Below, in pieces: positions 1-8,242 of a stretch of DNA of 64,000 nucleotides (its first letter is position 1; each line of letters begins with the position of its first letter). Below the pieces are notes generated by a model. It saw only the letters and a list, made by a program, of their open reading frames with translations, had not been told where the DNA came from and searched no databases. The position numbers and the translations under genes were made by a program. Source of the DNA: CAIKOD01 sp035505975 (GTDB lineage: Archaea > Halobacteriota > Methanomicrobia > Methanomicrobiales > Methanospirillaceae); NCBI GenBank assembly GCA_035505975.1, contig DATJQJ010000031.1, positions 49,126-113,125 of the forward strand. The letters are read 5' to 3'.

Positions 1-248
1 TGATGGCATCGATCCTTCGCATCGCAGACGGTCTCGACATCCACCGCAATGGGGAGGTTGCCTCGGTCTCCTGCACCATCAAGGGAAAACTGGTCGTCCT
101 CACCATCACATCCGAGGGTATCACTGGCGCGGACCAGCTTAAAGTCCTGGCCAAAGCAGGCCTGTTTACAAGGATTACAGGCTACACGGTTTCCTTTGGT
201 CCGATAACAACAGCCACGGGAGTTCCGGTGATCCGGTCCGGAAACTGA
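1..248 (+). CDS. C-terminal end of a Ppx/GppA-type phosphatase (partial)
   Basis: Only the last ~81 residues lie in the window, and the reading frame is open to the left edge. The segment ILRIADGLDIHRNG followed by a short beta-rich tail and a KAGLF stretch matches the C-terminal HD-like region of exopolyphosphatase/guanosine pentaphosphatase proteins (family knowledge). The ATG at position 3 is probably internal, not the start. The gene sits just before sixA, a common arrangement for polyphosphate or phosphoprotein enzymes. The catalytic N-terminal ASKHA domain is outside the window, so activity cannot be judged. Confidence 0.6.
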   Translation, partial: MASILRIADGLDIHRNGEVASVSCTIKGKLVVLTITSEGITGADQLKVLAKAGLFTRITGYTVSFGPITTATGVPVIRSGN

Positions 249-338
249 CTACCGACTATAGTATCATGAAAGTGCTGCAGCATTCCCCTGTTATTTTATA
301 ACCAAACGTTGATACCCATACACGATAACGAAGCACCT

Positions 339-842
339 ATGGACGTGTACATCCTCCGTCACGGCAAGGCAGGCCTGCACACCCCTGGAGATGACGATTC
401 ATCGAGGTCGCTTACCGACAAGGGAAGAATCGAAATCGAAGAAATAGCCCAATGGCTGAAATACAGGGAAATTTCATTTGACAGCATCGCCACGAGTCCT
501 CTCGAACGGGCCAGGGAAACAGGTGCAATCATTGCTGCGGGGTTAGGACAGGAACTAACTTGTGAGACTTGGCCTTCTCTCTCTACAGGTGGCGATCCAG
601 AGGCCATTTGCAGGGATATCAGGGATCACTCAGGGATGTTTTCATTATTACTTGTCGGCCATGAACCGACCCTTTCTTCGTTGATTGGCCTCATGATATC
701 GGGAAACAGCAATGCTGGGATCATGATGGCCAAAGGAGGTCTCGCACGGATCAGGAATGTCCAGGAAGAGGCTGATATCGTCCGCGGAGACCTCCAGTGG
801 CTGCTTACGCCGAAACTGATCGCAGGCATGAGGCGCTCCTGA
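339..842 (+). CDS. sixA: Phosphohistidine phosphatase SixA family
   Basis: A 167-residue histidine-phosphatase superfamily protein. The N-terminal motif LRHGKAG carries the catalytic His; SPLERARETG supplies the second arginine region and LVGHEPTLSSL the second catalytic His. The length is typical of SixA, which removes phosphate from phosphohistidine. A TTG at 309 would give a 10-residue extension, but ATG 339 puts the start directly before the first beta strand, and an AT-rich box near 291-302 would give a short leader. It follows the Ppx-like gene by about 90 bp. Confidence 0.85.
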   Translation: MDVYILRHGKAGLHTPGDDDSSRSLTDKGRIEIEEIAQWLKYREISFDSIATSPLERARETGAIIAAGLGQELTCETWPSLSTGGDPEAICRDIRDHSGMFSLLLVGHEPTLSSLIGLMISGNSNAGIMMAKGGLARIRNVQEEADIVRGDLQWLLTPKLIAGMRRS

Positions 843-894
843 AAAATACAAGAGTTCTTCATTAAGAACAGGGCCCACGCATTGATTGTGTGGC

Positions 895-1293
895 TCACGG
901 TCTAGTCTGCAATAATGATGTCCCAGGGATATCCGTTGGATCGGAGCTATCATCTTCCGGATTGTTCACGCGATCAGATGTTCCTGCTTCCCCTGCCGGG
1001 CTCAATGATTCGATGGCATTTTTCGCCACCTGCCTGACATAGTAATTCCGGTCGTCGCACGCAGACATCAATGGCCCGAGAGCACGCAGGTCCCCGAGTT
1101 TTCCGAGTGAAACGGCTGCGGCAAATCGCACGTCCTTATCGGAATCGTCCATGAGGGCGACAAGGAACCGGTACGAGCGTGCGTCATGGCTATCGGCAAG
1201 AGCGTCTGCAGCCGCGATCCTGACCCATTTGTCCTGATCCCAGAGACTGATGACAAGATATTCGAAAGCTTTCCTGCCAAACAAGGTGATCAT
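895..1293 (-). CDS. HEAT-repeat protein (PBS-lyase-like repeats)
   Basis: A 132-residue protein with about three consecutive HEAT/PBS-lyase-type helical repeats in residues 10-105 (WVRIAAADALAD, DVRFAAAVSLGKLGD and YYVRQVAKNAIESL are the second-helix signatures). The tail is acidic and low in complexity. Such proteins are usually scaffolds, and no catalytic residues are visible. It starts 4 nt after the stop of a small upstream ORF, with a GGTGAAGG stretch just before the start as a possible ribosome site. The partner is unknown. Confidence 0.75.
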   Translation of the reverse strand: MITLFGRKAFEYLVISLWDQDKWVRIAAADALADSHDARSYRFLVALMDDSDKDVRFAAAVSLGKLGDLRALGPLMSACDDRNYYVRQVAKNAIESLSPAGEAGTSDRVNNPEDDSSDPTDIPGTSLLQTRP

Positions 1294-1297
1294 CGTA

Positions 1298-1564
1298 TCA
1301 AACCTTCACCGGGGGCCTTGTCCTGGTCCAATCCTTGATCGTTGTCCCGACATAATCCAACAAAAAATTGATGTATAATCCGACAATTCCAGGCCCGATC
1401 ACCGTATCCCCCTTAAAGAACAGGTGAACATCATAGTCGGAACATGATGAATATTTGCCATTCATCAATACGTTTCGAATTTGCATGGCACAGATACATT
1501 CTCCTATACCGGAAGGGCACATGAAATTCTCAAGCATACGATATCTGCCATTAAGGCTCTCCAA
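1298..1564 (-). CDS. Small hypothetical ORF upstream of the HEAT gene
   Basis: An 88-codon ORF that could also begin at an internal ATG and give a ~55-residue product starting MNGKYSSCSDYDVH. I do not recognise a family. It ends 4 nt before the HEAT gene on the same strand, which suggests co-translation. It is divergent from the methyltransferase gene and overlaps only the unlikely upstream extension of that gene. No convincing ribosome site precedes either start, so it may not be real. Confidence 0.35.
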   Translation of the reverse strand: MESLNGRYRMLENFMCPSGIGECICAMQIRNVLMNGKYSSCSDYDVHLFFKGDTVIGPGIVGLYINFLLDYVGTTIKDWTRTRPPVKV

Positions 1565-1607
1565 TCAGTTTTTTTTGGTTTATCATCTCATACTGGATCG
1601 GATTCAG

Positions 1608-2324
1608 GTGGAAAAGTTGGGAAGTAAAAAAGAGGGATACCAGTCCCCGGCGCAACCTGAACATGGTTCCCGTTGGGAACATGAATTCAGCCATATCGGG
1701 CGGATTTGGGGTGACATCCCCGGGGAACTTGCAAAGATTGCCCTTGATTACATGAGAATACATTTGTTGTGCGTTAACGACAACTTATTGTTAGATCTTG
1801 GCTGTGGTTACGGCCGCGATCCCCTCTTTATCGCAGGATTGTGCCCTGTCCGCATTTACGGCATCGATAGTTCCACTACCGCCATAAACGAGGCCCGGAA
1901 TTCGGCAATTGGCAAAGGTCTCGATCCAGGGATGTTCCATTGCGGTAACTTTCTTGCGGCAGGGGATCTTCCAAGGGCCTCGGTAGTCTACTCATCCAAC
2001 GTGTACCAGATCCTCACACCTGCCGAACGGTCAGCATTCAGGGAACTGGTCCGCAATGTCCTTAAACAGGCGGGGACGTTCTTTCTCAGCACTCTTTCGA
2101 TAAACGACCCCGAGCATAAAGGGAAGGGAGATCGTGTCGAAGGCGAACCCGGCTCGTTTATCGAACAGGAGACTGGCAAATATCTCCACCTGAGCACGAG
2201 AGAGGAGATTGCCCGGGACTTTGCATTCCTGACCATCATTGCATTGACCGAACTCGAATACCATGAGCCAAGAGTTGGAGGAGACCATCACCATAAGTCA
2301 TGGATCCTGATCGGACAGCAATAA
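1608..2324 (+). CDS. Class I SAM-dependent methyltransferase
   Basis: The Rossmann motif I LLLDLGCGYGRDP is followed by the acidic motif IYGIDSS, then GNFLAAGDLPRASVVYSSNVYQ at motif III/IV, the usual order for class I small-molecule methyltransferases (roughly 238 residues). The GTG at 1608 or TTG at 1617 is preferred. The frame extends to 1455, but that part is not methyltransferase-like and overlaps a divergent small ORF. A His-rich patch (GGDHHHKS) lies near the C terminus. The substrate cannot be deduced from sequence or neighbours. Confidence 0.75.
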   Translation: MEKLGSKKEGYQSPAQPEHGSRWEHEFSHIGRIWGDIPGELAKIALDYMRIHLLCVNDNLLLDLGCGYGRDPLFIAGLCPVRIYGIDSSTTAINEARNSAIGKGLDPGMFHCGNFLAAGDLPRASVVYSSNVYQILTPAERSAFRELVRNVLKQAGTFFLSTLSINDPEHKGKGDRVEGEPGSFIEQETGKYLHLSTREEIARDFAFLTIIALTELEYHEPRVGGDHHHKSWILIGQQ

Positions 2325-2423
2325 CGCTCTTTAAGGTAAAAGCCGAAACATATCCCTAATAAGAGAATGCGCCAAAACCTTTGCTGTCCATAATTTCGTA
2401 TTGCCTGATTTCCCAAATTTTTG

Positions 2424-2660
2424 GTTGTATTGACTTCCTATATTTTCAACGGCATTTTCATTTGCATATGTTTCTGATGACTTGAAATTTGAGCTAATCT
2501 GACCCTCCAGGGGCTCCGCCCCGCCGCTGTGGCGACCCCGGGCGGGATTGTGACTGCAATGGAACCGATTAATTCTCATTCAAATCGACCCTGTTCCCTG
2601 ACTATCCTGCTGGTGGAGGAACAGGGAGAGGGTTAAACCCCCTCCCTGTCAGAGTGCCAA
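2424..2660 (+). repeat. Dispersed intergenic repeat, copy A
   Basis: About 235 bp filling the gap between the methyltransferase and the HDAC-like gene. It shares its order of blocks with copies at 18.5, 38.5, 46.5 and 62.3 kb: an AT-rich left part with TTTCTGATGAC, the junction AATCTGAC, the GC core GGGGCTCCGCCCCGCCGCT, then GGCGACCCC, CCGATTAATTCT, and a right end with GGTTAAACCCC. Copy D at 62.3 kb, in the same orientation, is the closest match. The core contains a short GGGGC/GCCCC hairpin. ORFs running through it are artefacts. Confidence 0.8.
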
Positions 2661-2697
2661 CTATTAATAAATGAAGGTGTCAACAGAGCGAAAATGT

Positions 2698-3630
2698 TCA
2701 TCCTTGTCCTTCCAGTGCCCGAAATATCTGGTTGACTGCGTCGCCGTGAGAGGGGCCGTATCCCCCTTCGAGGACAAGGGCAAGGCCTTTTTCGGACCGG
2801 CGACACAGGAGGGACGTCATTTCTCCAAAATCCTTCGGGACGAGGTTCATACCGCCAAGGGGGTCGTCGGCCAGTGGGTCCTGTCCGGCCGAGACCACGA
2901 TAATATCGGGCGAGAACCTGGCGATTTCGGGCAGTATCTTCTTTTGAAGTGCATCCCGGTATTCTTTGATGCCTGAACCGGCAGGAAGCGGTACGTTCAA
3001 ATTCCTGCCTTCCCCTTCCTTAACACCTCTTTCATGGGGCCATCCCGTACCCGGGAAATAAGGCGACTGGTGGATCGAACAGTACAGCACCGTTCCGGAG
3101 CCGTAAAAGATCTCCTGGGTCCCGTTGCCATGATGTACATCCCAGTCGACAATAGCGACACGATCGCACCGTAAAAGTGCATGGGATGCGGCGACAGCAA
3201 CATTGTTGATGAGGCAGAACCCCTTCGCATAGCCCCTTCCGGCATGGTGGCCGGGCGGTCTTACAAGGGCAAAACAGTGCACTCCCGATAAAGCCCTGTC
3301 AACAGCCAGCATCGCTGCGCCAGCGGCAAGGAACGCGGTATCGTACGAATTCCGGTTAACATAGGTATCGGGATCGAGATAACAGCAGCGACCCGGCGGG
3401 CACGAACGGCTTCTCTCGCTGATAAACTCCAGATACGCCCCATCGTGGACCCGGGCCACATCGCCATTCCCCGCGGGCACCGGTTCCAGGACTTTTATTC
3501 CGGGCGGGACTCCCCGGACAGCATTGTCAAGCCTTCCTTGGGTCTCCGGATGGCCACGACAGTCATGCTTTTCGAATAAGTTCCCCGATACCGCTTCCGT
3601 GCGGGTCATAGACAGTGGGTCCTTCGTCAC
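2698..3630 (-). CDS. Histone deacetylase superfamily protein (AcuC/class II HDAC-like)
   Basis: A 310-residue arginase/deacetylase-fold enzyme. Motifs in order: RPPGHHAG at 124-131 with the catalytic His pair; DWDVHHGNGT at 162-171 with the zinc ligands D164 and H166; SAGQDPLADDPLGG at 247-260 with the third metal ligand near D251; and EGGYG at 288-292 with the transition-state Tyr. The family removes acetyl groups from lysine or from polyamines. The start may instead be the ATG at 3609. An AT-rich box (AATATTAATC) lies close upstream, consistent with a short leader. Whether it acts on archaeal histones, Alba or small amines is not visible. Confidence 0.88.
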   Translation of the reverse strand: MTKDPLSMTRTEAVSGNLFEKHDCRGHPETQGRLDNAVRGVPPGIKVLEPVPAGNGDVARVHDGAYLEFISERSRSCPPGRCCYLDPDTYVNRNSYDTAFLAAGAAMLAVDRALSGVHCFALVRPPGHHAGRGYAKGFCLINNVAVAASHALLRCDRVAIVDWDVHHGNGTQEIFYGSGTVLYCSIHQSPYFPGTGWPHERGVKEGEGRNLNVPLPAGSGIKEYRDALQKKILPEIARFSPDIIVVSAGQDPLADDPLGGMNLVPKDFGEMTSLLCRRSEKGLALVLEGGYGPSHGDAVNQIFRALEGQG

Positions 3631-3842
3631 GGGAAAAGATTAATATTGCGGAAAAGAGGTCCGGGGATGACATCCAGGTTCTGTGGGTGATGAGCATCGC
3701 AGGGTCAGGGGCACTCCTCCGGAGCGGCAATCAGTCGGTTTTTTTCTCTTTTTCGATCTGATCTGAAAAGCATAGGACAATGATAGGTGCACGACTCCAG
3801 GACATTTGCGGCAGAATTTTTATTAAAAACGGAGAAAACAGA

Positions 3843-4475
3843 TTATTTCCAGTTCTGGTAGAATTCCCCGACACTTGTCCGTGCACCCGGCATCAGGGGT
3901 TCCCCATGACCCGACAGCATCGCTTCGAATTCGAGGGCGAGTACCTTAGCGACCGATTCCCTGGCCATATCCATGTCCATGGTGAACTCTTCAGGAGGAC
4001 CATGGATCGTTCCGTTGGAGAAACGGACGGTGTCCCCGATGAAAAGGACCTTCCGGTTCGGGTCGTAAAGGGCGATACTTCCCGGCGTGTGCCCGGGGCA
4101 GTGCACACATGTCAGGCCTGCAATTTTATCTCCGTCTTTTAGCAGCACGTCGGGAGTCAGGGTCTTGATCTTTATCTTCATCGGCCATTCTTTTTTCCCG
4201 GAGAGGTATCCGGCATCGTCGCAATGGATCGCGACCTGGGCACCGGTCAGGTTCTTCAGCTCGTAGACGTTTCCGGTATGGTCGGGGTGGAAATGGGTAA
4301 GGATGATGGTCGAGACCTCGTTCGGGTTACGCTTCAAAACGACCCTGATGAAGTTGATGATTTTCCTGCTGTTATCGGGGAGCCCCGTATCGATCAGGAC
4401 AATTTTTTTCCCATTAATCGCATAGCTGTTCCCTGTGATCCCATCGATCTGATGTATGCCCGGCATGATCTCCAT
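3843..4475 (-). CDS. Metallo-beta-lactamase fold hydrolase
   Basis: A 210-residue MBL-fold protein. The zinc motif THFHPDHTGN at 60-69 gives H61, H63, D65 and H66. HCPGHTPGS supplies the next His, LFIGDT the bridging Asp, and LSGHGEP the last His. All metal ligands are present. This compact form resembles glyoxalase II/hydroxyacylglutathione-hydrolase-like MBL proteins, but archaeal members have varied substrates. It is monocistronic, with an AT-rich gap on the 5' side. Confidence 0.85.
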   Translation of the reverse strand: MEIMPGIHQIDGITGNSYAINGKKIVLIDTGLPDNSRKIINFIRVVLKRNPNEVSTIILTHFHPDHTGNVYELKNLTGAQVAIHCDDAGYLSGKKEWPMKIKIKTLTPDVLLKDGDKIAGLTCVHCPGHTPGSIALYDPNRKVLFIGDTVRFSNGTIHGPPEEFTMDMDMARESVAKVLALEFEAMLSGHGEPLMPGARTSVGEFYQNWK

Positions 4476-4627
4476 TATATCACCTGATTGTTACAGCACG
4501 AGGGTACTAAAAAAAACCTTCGTGTTTTTCGTTTATCCATTATATATTATTCTCATGAGCTTATTATTCTGCGCGTGATTACCGGGACCGACCTGGCAAA
4601 TCGCGATCCTTCATGATAAGATTTCCG

Positions 4628-5014
4628 TTACATTTTTACTGTTCCCGAACTCCTGATTACCTCCGCTATCGCTTCATCGAGGACCGTGAGGCTGAAAGGT
4701 TTCATGATGTACCTGACAAACAATTGCCCGTAATTTTTTTGTTCTTCCGCTGTCGGACGTTTCCCGGATATAATAATGACAGGAATATGCCTGGTTGTCT
4801 GATCGTTTTTGATCTGCACCAAAGTCTGCCAGCCGTCTACCGGCTCCATCATAATGTCGAGGAGAATGATATCCGGGACCTCGTTCCTGATCATATCGAG
4901 GCATTCCATCCCACCCGATGCCTCGAGGACAAGGTACCCTTTTCTTTTAAAGAAAATTGAGAGGATCTCACGGATATCAGGGCTGTCATCGACGATGCAG
5001 ATTGTCTGGAACAT
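4628..5014 (-). CDS. Single-domain response regulator (CheY-like receiver)
   Basis: A 128-residue receiver domain with no output domain. The acidic pair D9/D10, the phosphoacceptor D53 in ILLDIMMEP, a Ser near residue 84 (IIISGK) and a Lys in YIMKPF are all present, so it should be phosphorylatable. It lies 27 bp downstream of a receiver-PAS protein on the same strand and is probably co-transcribed, acting as a shuttle in a phosphorelay. The cognate kinase is not certain; hybrid kinases lie at 24-29 kb. Confidence 0.88.
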   Translation of the reverse strand: MFQTICIVDDSPDIREILSIFFKRKGYLVLEASGGMECLDMIRNEVPDIILLDIMMEPVDGWQTLVQIKNDQTTRHIPVIIISGKRPTAEEQKNYGQLFVRYIMKPFSLTVLDEAIAEVIRSSGTVKM

Positions 5015-5041
5015 GATGCATCTTTAATGGAACGACTCCTT

Positions 5042-6184
5042 TTATGGTGTGGGTTCAGGGTGTCCGTGCTGGTAATGCTCGATAAGAAATCGCCTCACTT
5101 TCTCCGATTCAAGCCATCCTTCATCGAGTCGGCTCACCAGGGAATCGATCAGGGCGACCTGTTCGAGCACTCTTGTGCTGCATGGTCCATCGTAATACTC
5201 CATCAGGGACGTGATCACCTGGAGGGGATTCCTGATCTGGTCGTTAAGGATCTGGAACTGTTCGTTGTTCTTCTCAATCTGCCTGATTCCTTCCTGTCTT
5301 AGTTGATCTTCGAAACAGACCCTTTCGGTCACGTCCCGCAATACCGCGATCACTGCGTCCACGCTGCCGCTGGGATCTTTTAAGGGTATGAGGAGGGTAT
5401 CATACCACACTGCACCCCGGGTGCCGTTCACCCGGTCCTGGCGCCGAACCTTTTTCCCATGCCAGAACACGCGGGAGATATAATCGTCAAGGTTTTTGAC
5501 AAATTCGGCAGATAGTACCTTAAGATAGGGTTTTCCGAGCACCGTATCGGGATTTACGTTGAAATACCTGAGAACCGCACTGTTCGCATATTCGAGCAGG
5601 CCGTCCTGGTTTGCAATAAAGATCAGGTCATCGGAGAGTTCGGCAATGGTATGGTACCGGTCTTCAAATTTCCTCATCAGGGTCTCCATGGTATGCTTGT
5701 AGAGGGTAACCGAGATCGACGTCCGAATTTTTTCTTCGGTGAGGGGTTTTATGAGATAGCCGAACATACCGCCGTAAATCGCATCATCGAGCGGATCGGT
5801 GCATTCAGAGGAAGTTATGAGGACGATCGGTTTGCTAAAGCGGTGTCTCATTTGTTCGGCAGCATGTATCCTTTCCGCATCATCCGGATCCGTCAGGTCG
5901 ATGATGATAAGGTCGGGTTGTATACGGCGGATAATTTTACTCGCAAGATCGGGGTTCTCCACAACAACCGGGACATCGTAGCCCATCGCACTGAGTAGCG
6001 CACGGGTCCCGGTTCCGCAGACAGACTCGTTTTCTACCAGGAGAATTCTAATTTCAGCGATAATGCCACCCCCGCTGCTCAGCCAGTCGTCATCTGGTAT
6101 CTGACCGGTGATCCGTCTGGCATCCCCGACAATGGAGCCGATGCCTGTCGGGAGGAAGACGAAAACCGCCCCAGGCAACTCCAA
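5042..6184 (-). CDS. Receiver-PAS protein with a degenerate histidine-kinase dimerisation segment
   Basis: A 380-residue protein. A receiver domain spans about 45-160 (RILLVENES, IIIDLTDPD with the phosphoacceptor Asp, then GYLIKPL with the Lys). A PAS domain spans about 170-290 (ELSDDLIFIANQDGLLEYAN). The tail EQFQILNDQIRNPLQVI resembles a kinase H-box, but the phosphoacceptor His is absent and there is no ATPase domain. The ORF starts at TTG 6184, but homology begins only near residue 45, so the true start may lie downstream, possibly at a non-canonical codon after a GGGGGTGG stretch. It forms an operon with the small receiver gene. Confidence 0.8.
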   Translation of the reverse strand: MELPGAVFVFLPTGIGSIVGDARRITGQIPDDDWLSSGGGIIAEIRILLVENESVCGTGTRALLSAMGYDVPVVVENPDLASKIIRRIQPDLIIIDLTDPDDAERIHAAEQMRHRFSKPIVLITSSECTDPLDDAIYGGMFGYLIKPLTEEKIRTSISVTLYKHTMETLMRKFEDRYHTIAELSDDLIFIANQDGLLEYANSAVLRYFNVNPDTVLGKPYLKVLSAEFVKNLDDYISRVFWHGKKVRRQDRVNGTRGAVWYDTLLIPLKDPSGSVDAVIAVLRDVTERVCFEDQLRQEGIRQIEKNNEQFQILNDQIRNPLQVITSLMEYYDGPCSTRVLEQVALIDSLVSRLDEGWLESEKVRRFLIEHYQHGHPEPTP

Positions 6185-6304
6185 TGAAGTTTTACCGACC
6201 CCGGATGCTACATGTTCTGGTTTTTACCCCTAGCTGTAGTATCCGCTTTCAAATATCGAACGTATCTTATATATTTTGAATTACGGATAAAATTTTGAGG
6301 GATT

Positions 6305-6340
6305 AAAAATTTTAATGTCGTTAAAATTTTTAATGTTGTT
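6305..6340. promoter_or_regulatory. AT-rich tandem direct repeats upstream of the first UbiA gene
   Basis: Two adjacent copies of an ~18-bp unit, AAAATTTTAATGTCGTT and AAAATTTTTAATGTTGTT, lie about 50-85 bp upstream of the GTG at 6391. Each also contains a short AAAATTTT palindrome. A possible TATA element (CTTATATATTTTG) lies about 30 bp further upstream. Phased tandem half-sites in this position suggest a transcription-factor binding site; this is inferred from position and symmetry alone. Confidence 0.4.
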
Positions 6341-6390
6341 AAAAAAAATCCATCGATTGAAATAAGTCGCTCCCACGAAAATTTTCCCGT

Positions 6391-7263
6391 GTGGCCACCA
6401 GACTCAACCCGACACTCGAACTCCTGAATTCCTCGACGGTCGTCGCAATTTCCGGAGGTTTCCGCCTCCATATTGCATTCCTGCTCGCTGGCATCGCAGC
6501 GAATATCCCGGTATATTGTGCCGGAGTCCTGATCATTTATGCGACCTATACCCTGGACCGGTCTCTCGACTGCAAAGAGGATGCAATCAACCGTACAGAG
6601 TTGTGTGGAGCAGACAGGAGATTCGGATTTGTTGCCTGCATTTCTGCATTTCTTATTGGGATGTCGGTCTGCTTTCTTGAAGGCATTTATCTTGCTCCTT
6701 TTTTCCCCTTCATCGTTGGATATTTTTACACTCATGGGATCCGGATCGGCTCATTCCACCTGAAATTGAAAAACGGGACCGGGATAAAAAATCTCGTGAC
6801 CGGGTTGACCTGGGGCGGAACAATTGCCCTGATCGTGAGCAGGTGGTGCAGTCTTCTTGTCACGGTTTACATTATTTTTCTTTTCTTCGGGCTGAAGACG
6901 TTTGTCACGTCGTGTATTAACGACTTCAAGGATGTAGAAGGAGACACTGCTGCAGGTATCCGGACCCTGCCGGCACGCCTCGGAGAAGGATCGACCAAAA
7001 AACTCCTGATTATCGTGCTGCTTGGCCTTCACGGCATCATGGTATACTCATTGTATACAGATATTATCAGGAATGAATGGTCTGTGCTTCTGATCGGTCT
7101 TATCATCCTTGTACTGTTTATCATGATTTATTCCCCGGCTTTCGAGAAAAGTACATCAATACTACATCGCAAGTTGCGGGAATTAGCCATCAGCTGGGAA
7201 TCGTTGATATCCCTGGTATCCCGGTCTGTTATTTCCCTAATCGAGATGGGTTATCCTCTCTGA
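6391..7263 (+). CDS. UbiA-family prenyltransferase, copy 1
   Basis: A 290-residue multi-pass membrane protein with both Asp-rich prenyl-diphosphate/Mg motifs of the UbiA family: DRSLDCKED (about residues 52-60) and NDFKDVEGD (about 179-187). The family transfers polyprenyl groups to acceptors; archaeal members include DGGGP synthase for ether-lipid assembly. The start is GTG. The 3' end overlaps the convergent regulator gene by 27 bp. A second UbiA gene lies just beyond the regulator. The acceptor substrate is not predictable here. Confidence 0.8.
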   Translation: MATRLNPTLELLNSSTVVAISGGFRLHIAFLLAGIAANIPVYCAGVLIIYATYTLDRSLDCKEDAINRTELCGADRRFGFVACISAFLIGMSVCFLEGIYLAPFFPFIVGYFYTHGIRIGSFHLKLKNGTGIKNLVTGLTWGGTIALIVSRWCSLLVTVYIIFLFFGLKTFVTSCINDFKDVEGDTAAGIRTLPARLGEGSTKKLLIIVLLGLHGIMVYSLYTDIIRNEWSVLLIGLIILVLFIMIYSPAFEKSTSILHRKLRELAISWESLISLVSRSVISLIEMGYPL

Positions 7264-8019
7264 TTGTGCTTGATAGTGCGCGAAGATACGTTCGCCCCAC
7301 TTGAGAGCAGAAGCATCCCGGCTGATAACATCATTTTTCGAATCAAATATGCCATTCGTGTAGAACAACGAGATAGAAAAATAGGATTCGGTGACGATAA
7401 AAGAGAATTTGATATCCGTTTTTGCGACATAGAGGCTCGCGGTTTTAATTTTCAGTCCGGCTTCGAGTTCGGCATAGTACTTTTCCTTCATGATTTTGAA
7501 AACGCCGGGAGTTAAGATCAGCGATGCGTTGGTGCCTTTCTGGGCCATACTCAGGAAAAAATTGGGGTACTTGGGATGGATCGTGTGGGATATTCCCTTG
7601 ACGGATTTCGCGCCGGCGATGTTATTGAGGAATGAATTGATGTCAAAGATCTCCTCGTCTGAATTTTCCACGATCCTGTAGTCTCCAAGATCCCGTATGT
7701 CAAAAAGGATATCGCCGGGAATTTCACCGATCGCGTGTTCCTGCCAGAATTTCTTATTCTTGTTAAAGATATCGACCGTCCCGGTGAAAGGTTCCATGTG
7801 GTCGGCGAGGACTTCCCCCATCGGCGTAAGGCTGAATATTTTATCTTCCCTTTTCAGGAGGTTCTCTTCCTCGAGGATTTTTATCTGCGGAAGCATCCCC
7901 GTTGCCGTGACATTCAACAGGGTCTTGATCTCGTCCCACGTCCGCGGCCCTGATCTTAGTAAAAGGAGGAGATTCCTGCGTTTATCAGACGATACGAGCG
8001 TAGCGAGGAGGTCCGACAT
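7237..8019 (-). CDS. HTH regulator with a C-terminal FilR1-like (DUF1724) domain
   Basis: A 260-residue protein. The N-terminal winged helix (about 1-75; SDKRRNLLLLLRSGPRTWDE and TATGMLPQIKILEEENLL) is ArsR/MarR-like. Residues ~110-255 match the methanogen DUF1724/FilR1 C-terminal domain, a putative ligand-sensing module. It is divergent from the second UbiA gene, and an 8-bp inverted repeat lies in that intergenic region, so control of one or both UbiA genes is a reasonable inference. Confidence 0.82.
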   Translation of the reverse strand: MSDLLATLVSSDKRRNLLLLLRSGPRTWDEIKTLLNVTATGMLPQIKILEEENLLKREDKIFSLTPMGEVLADHMEPFTGTVDIFNKNKKFWQEHAIGEIPGDILFDIRDLGDYRIVENSDEEIFDINSFLNNIAGAKSVKGISHTIHPKYPNFFLSMAQKGTNASLILTPGVFKIMKEKYYAELEAGLKIKTASLYVAKTDIKFSFIVTESYFSISLFYTNGIFDSKNDVISRDASALKWGERIFAHYQAQSERITHLD

Positions 8020-8184
8020 GGGTTAAGAGATTGTAGGATTTTTATCCTTAATTAGGTAATGGGGAGGGGGGTTTAGGTTTATTCTAATAAGGACGATTAG
8101 TTTCACTCGTCATCATCACAATTACGTCACTTCAGATTTTATTTTCACAGATATTCAAATTAATCGTTGTGAATAATATTAGCT

Positions 8185-8208
8185 ATTGCGATTAACATTC
8201 ATCGCAAT
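8185..8208. promoter_or_regulatory. Perfect 8-bp inverted repeat, candidate operator
   Basis: ATTGCGAT (8185-8192) and its reverse complement ATCGCAAT (8201-8208) are separated by 8 bp, in the divergent region between the HTH/DUF1724 regulator and UbiA copy 2. The dyad spacing suits a dimeric winged-helix protein. The surrounding 200 bp is AT-rich and should hold both promoters. Binding is inferred only. Confidence 0.45.
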
Positions 8209-8242
8209 AACGAATGTGTTACCAAAGGATCTATATTCCTTC

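Noticed and set aside
1455..1607. Upstream extension of the methyltransferase gene to 1455
   Set aside because: The extra residues lack methyltransferase character and overlap a divergent small ORF; GTG 1608 or TTG 1617 fits better.
3780..4142. 120-codon ORF opposite the MBL gene
   Set aside because: Antisense shadow of an MBL-fold gene with all metal ligands intact.
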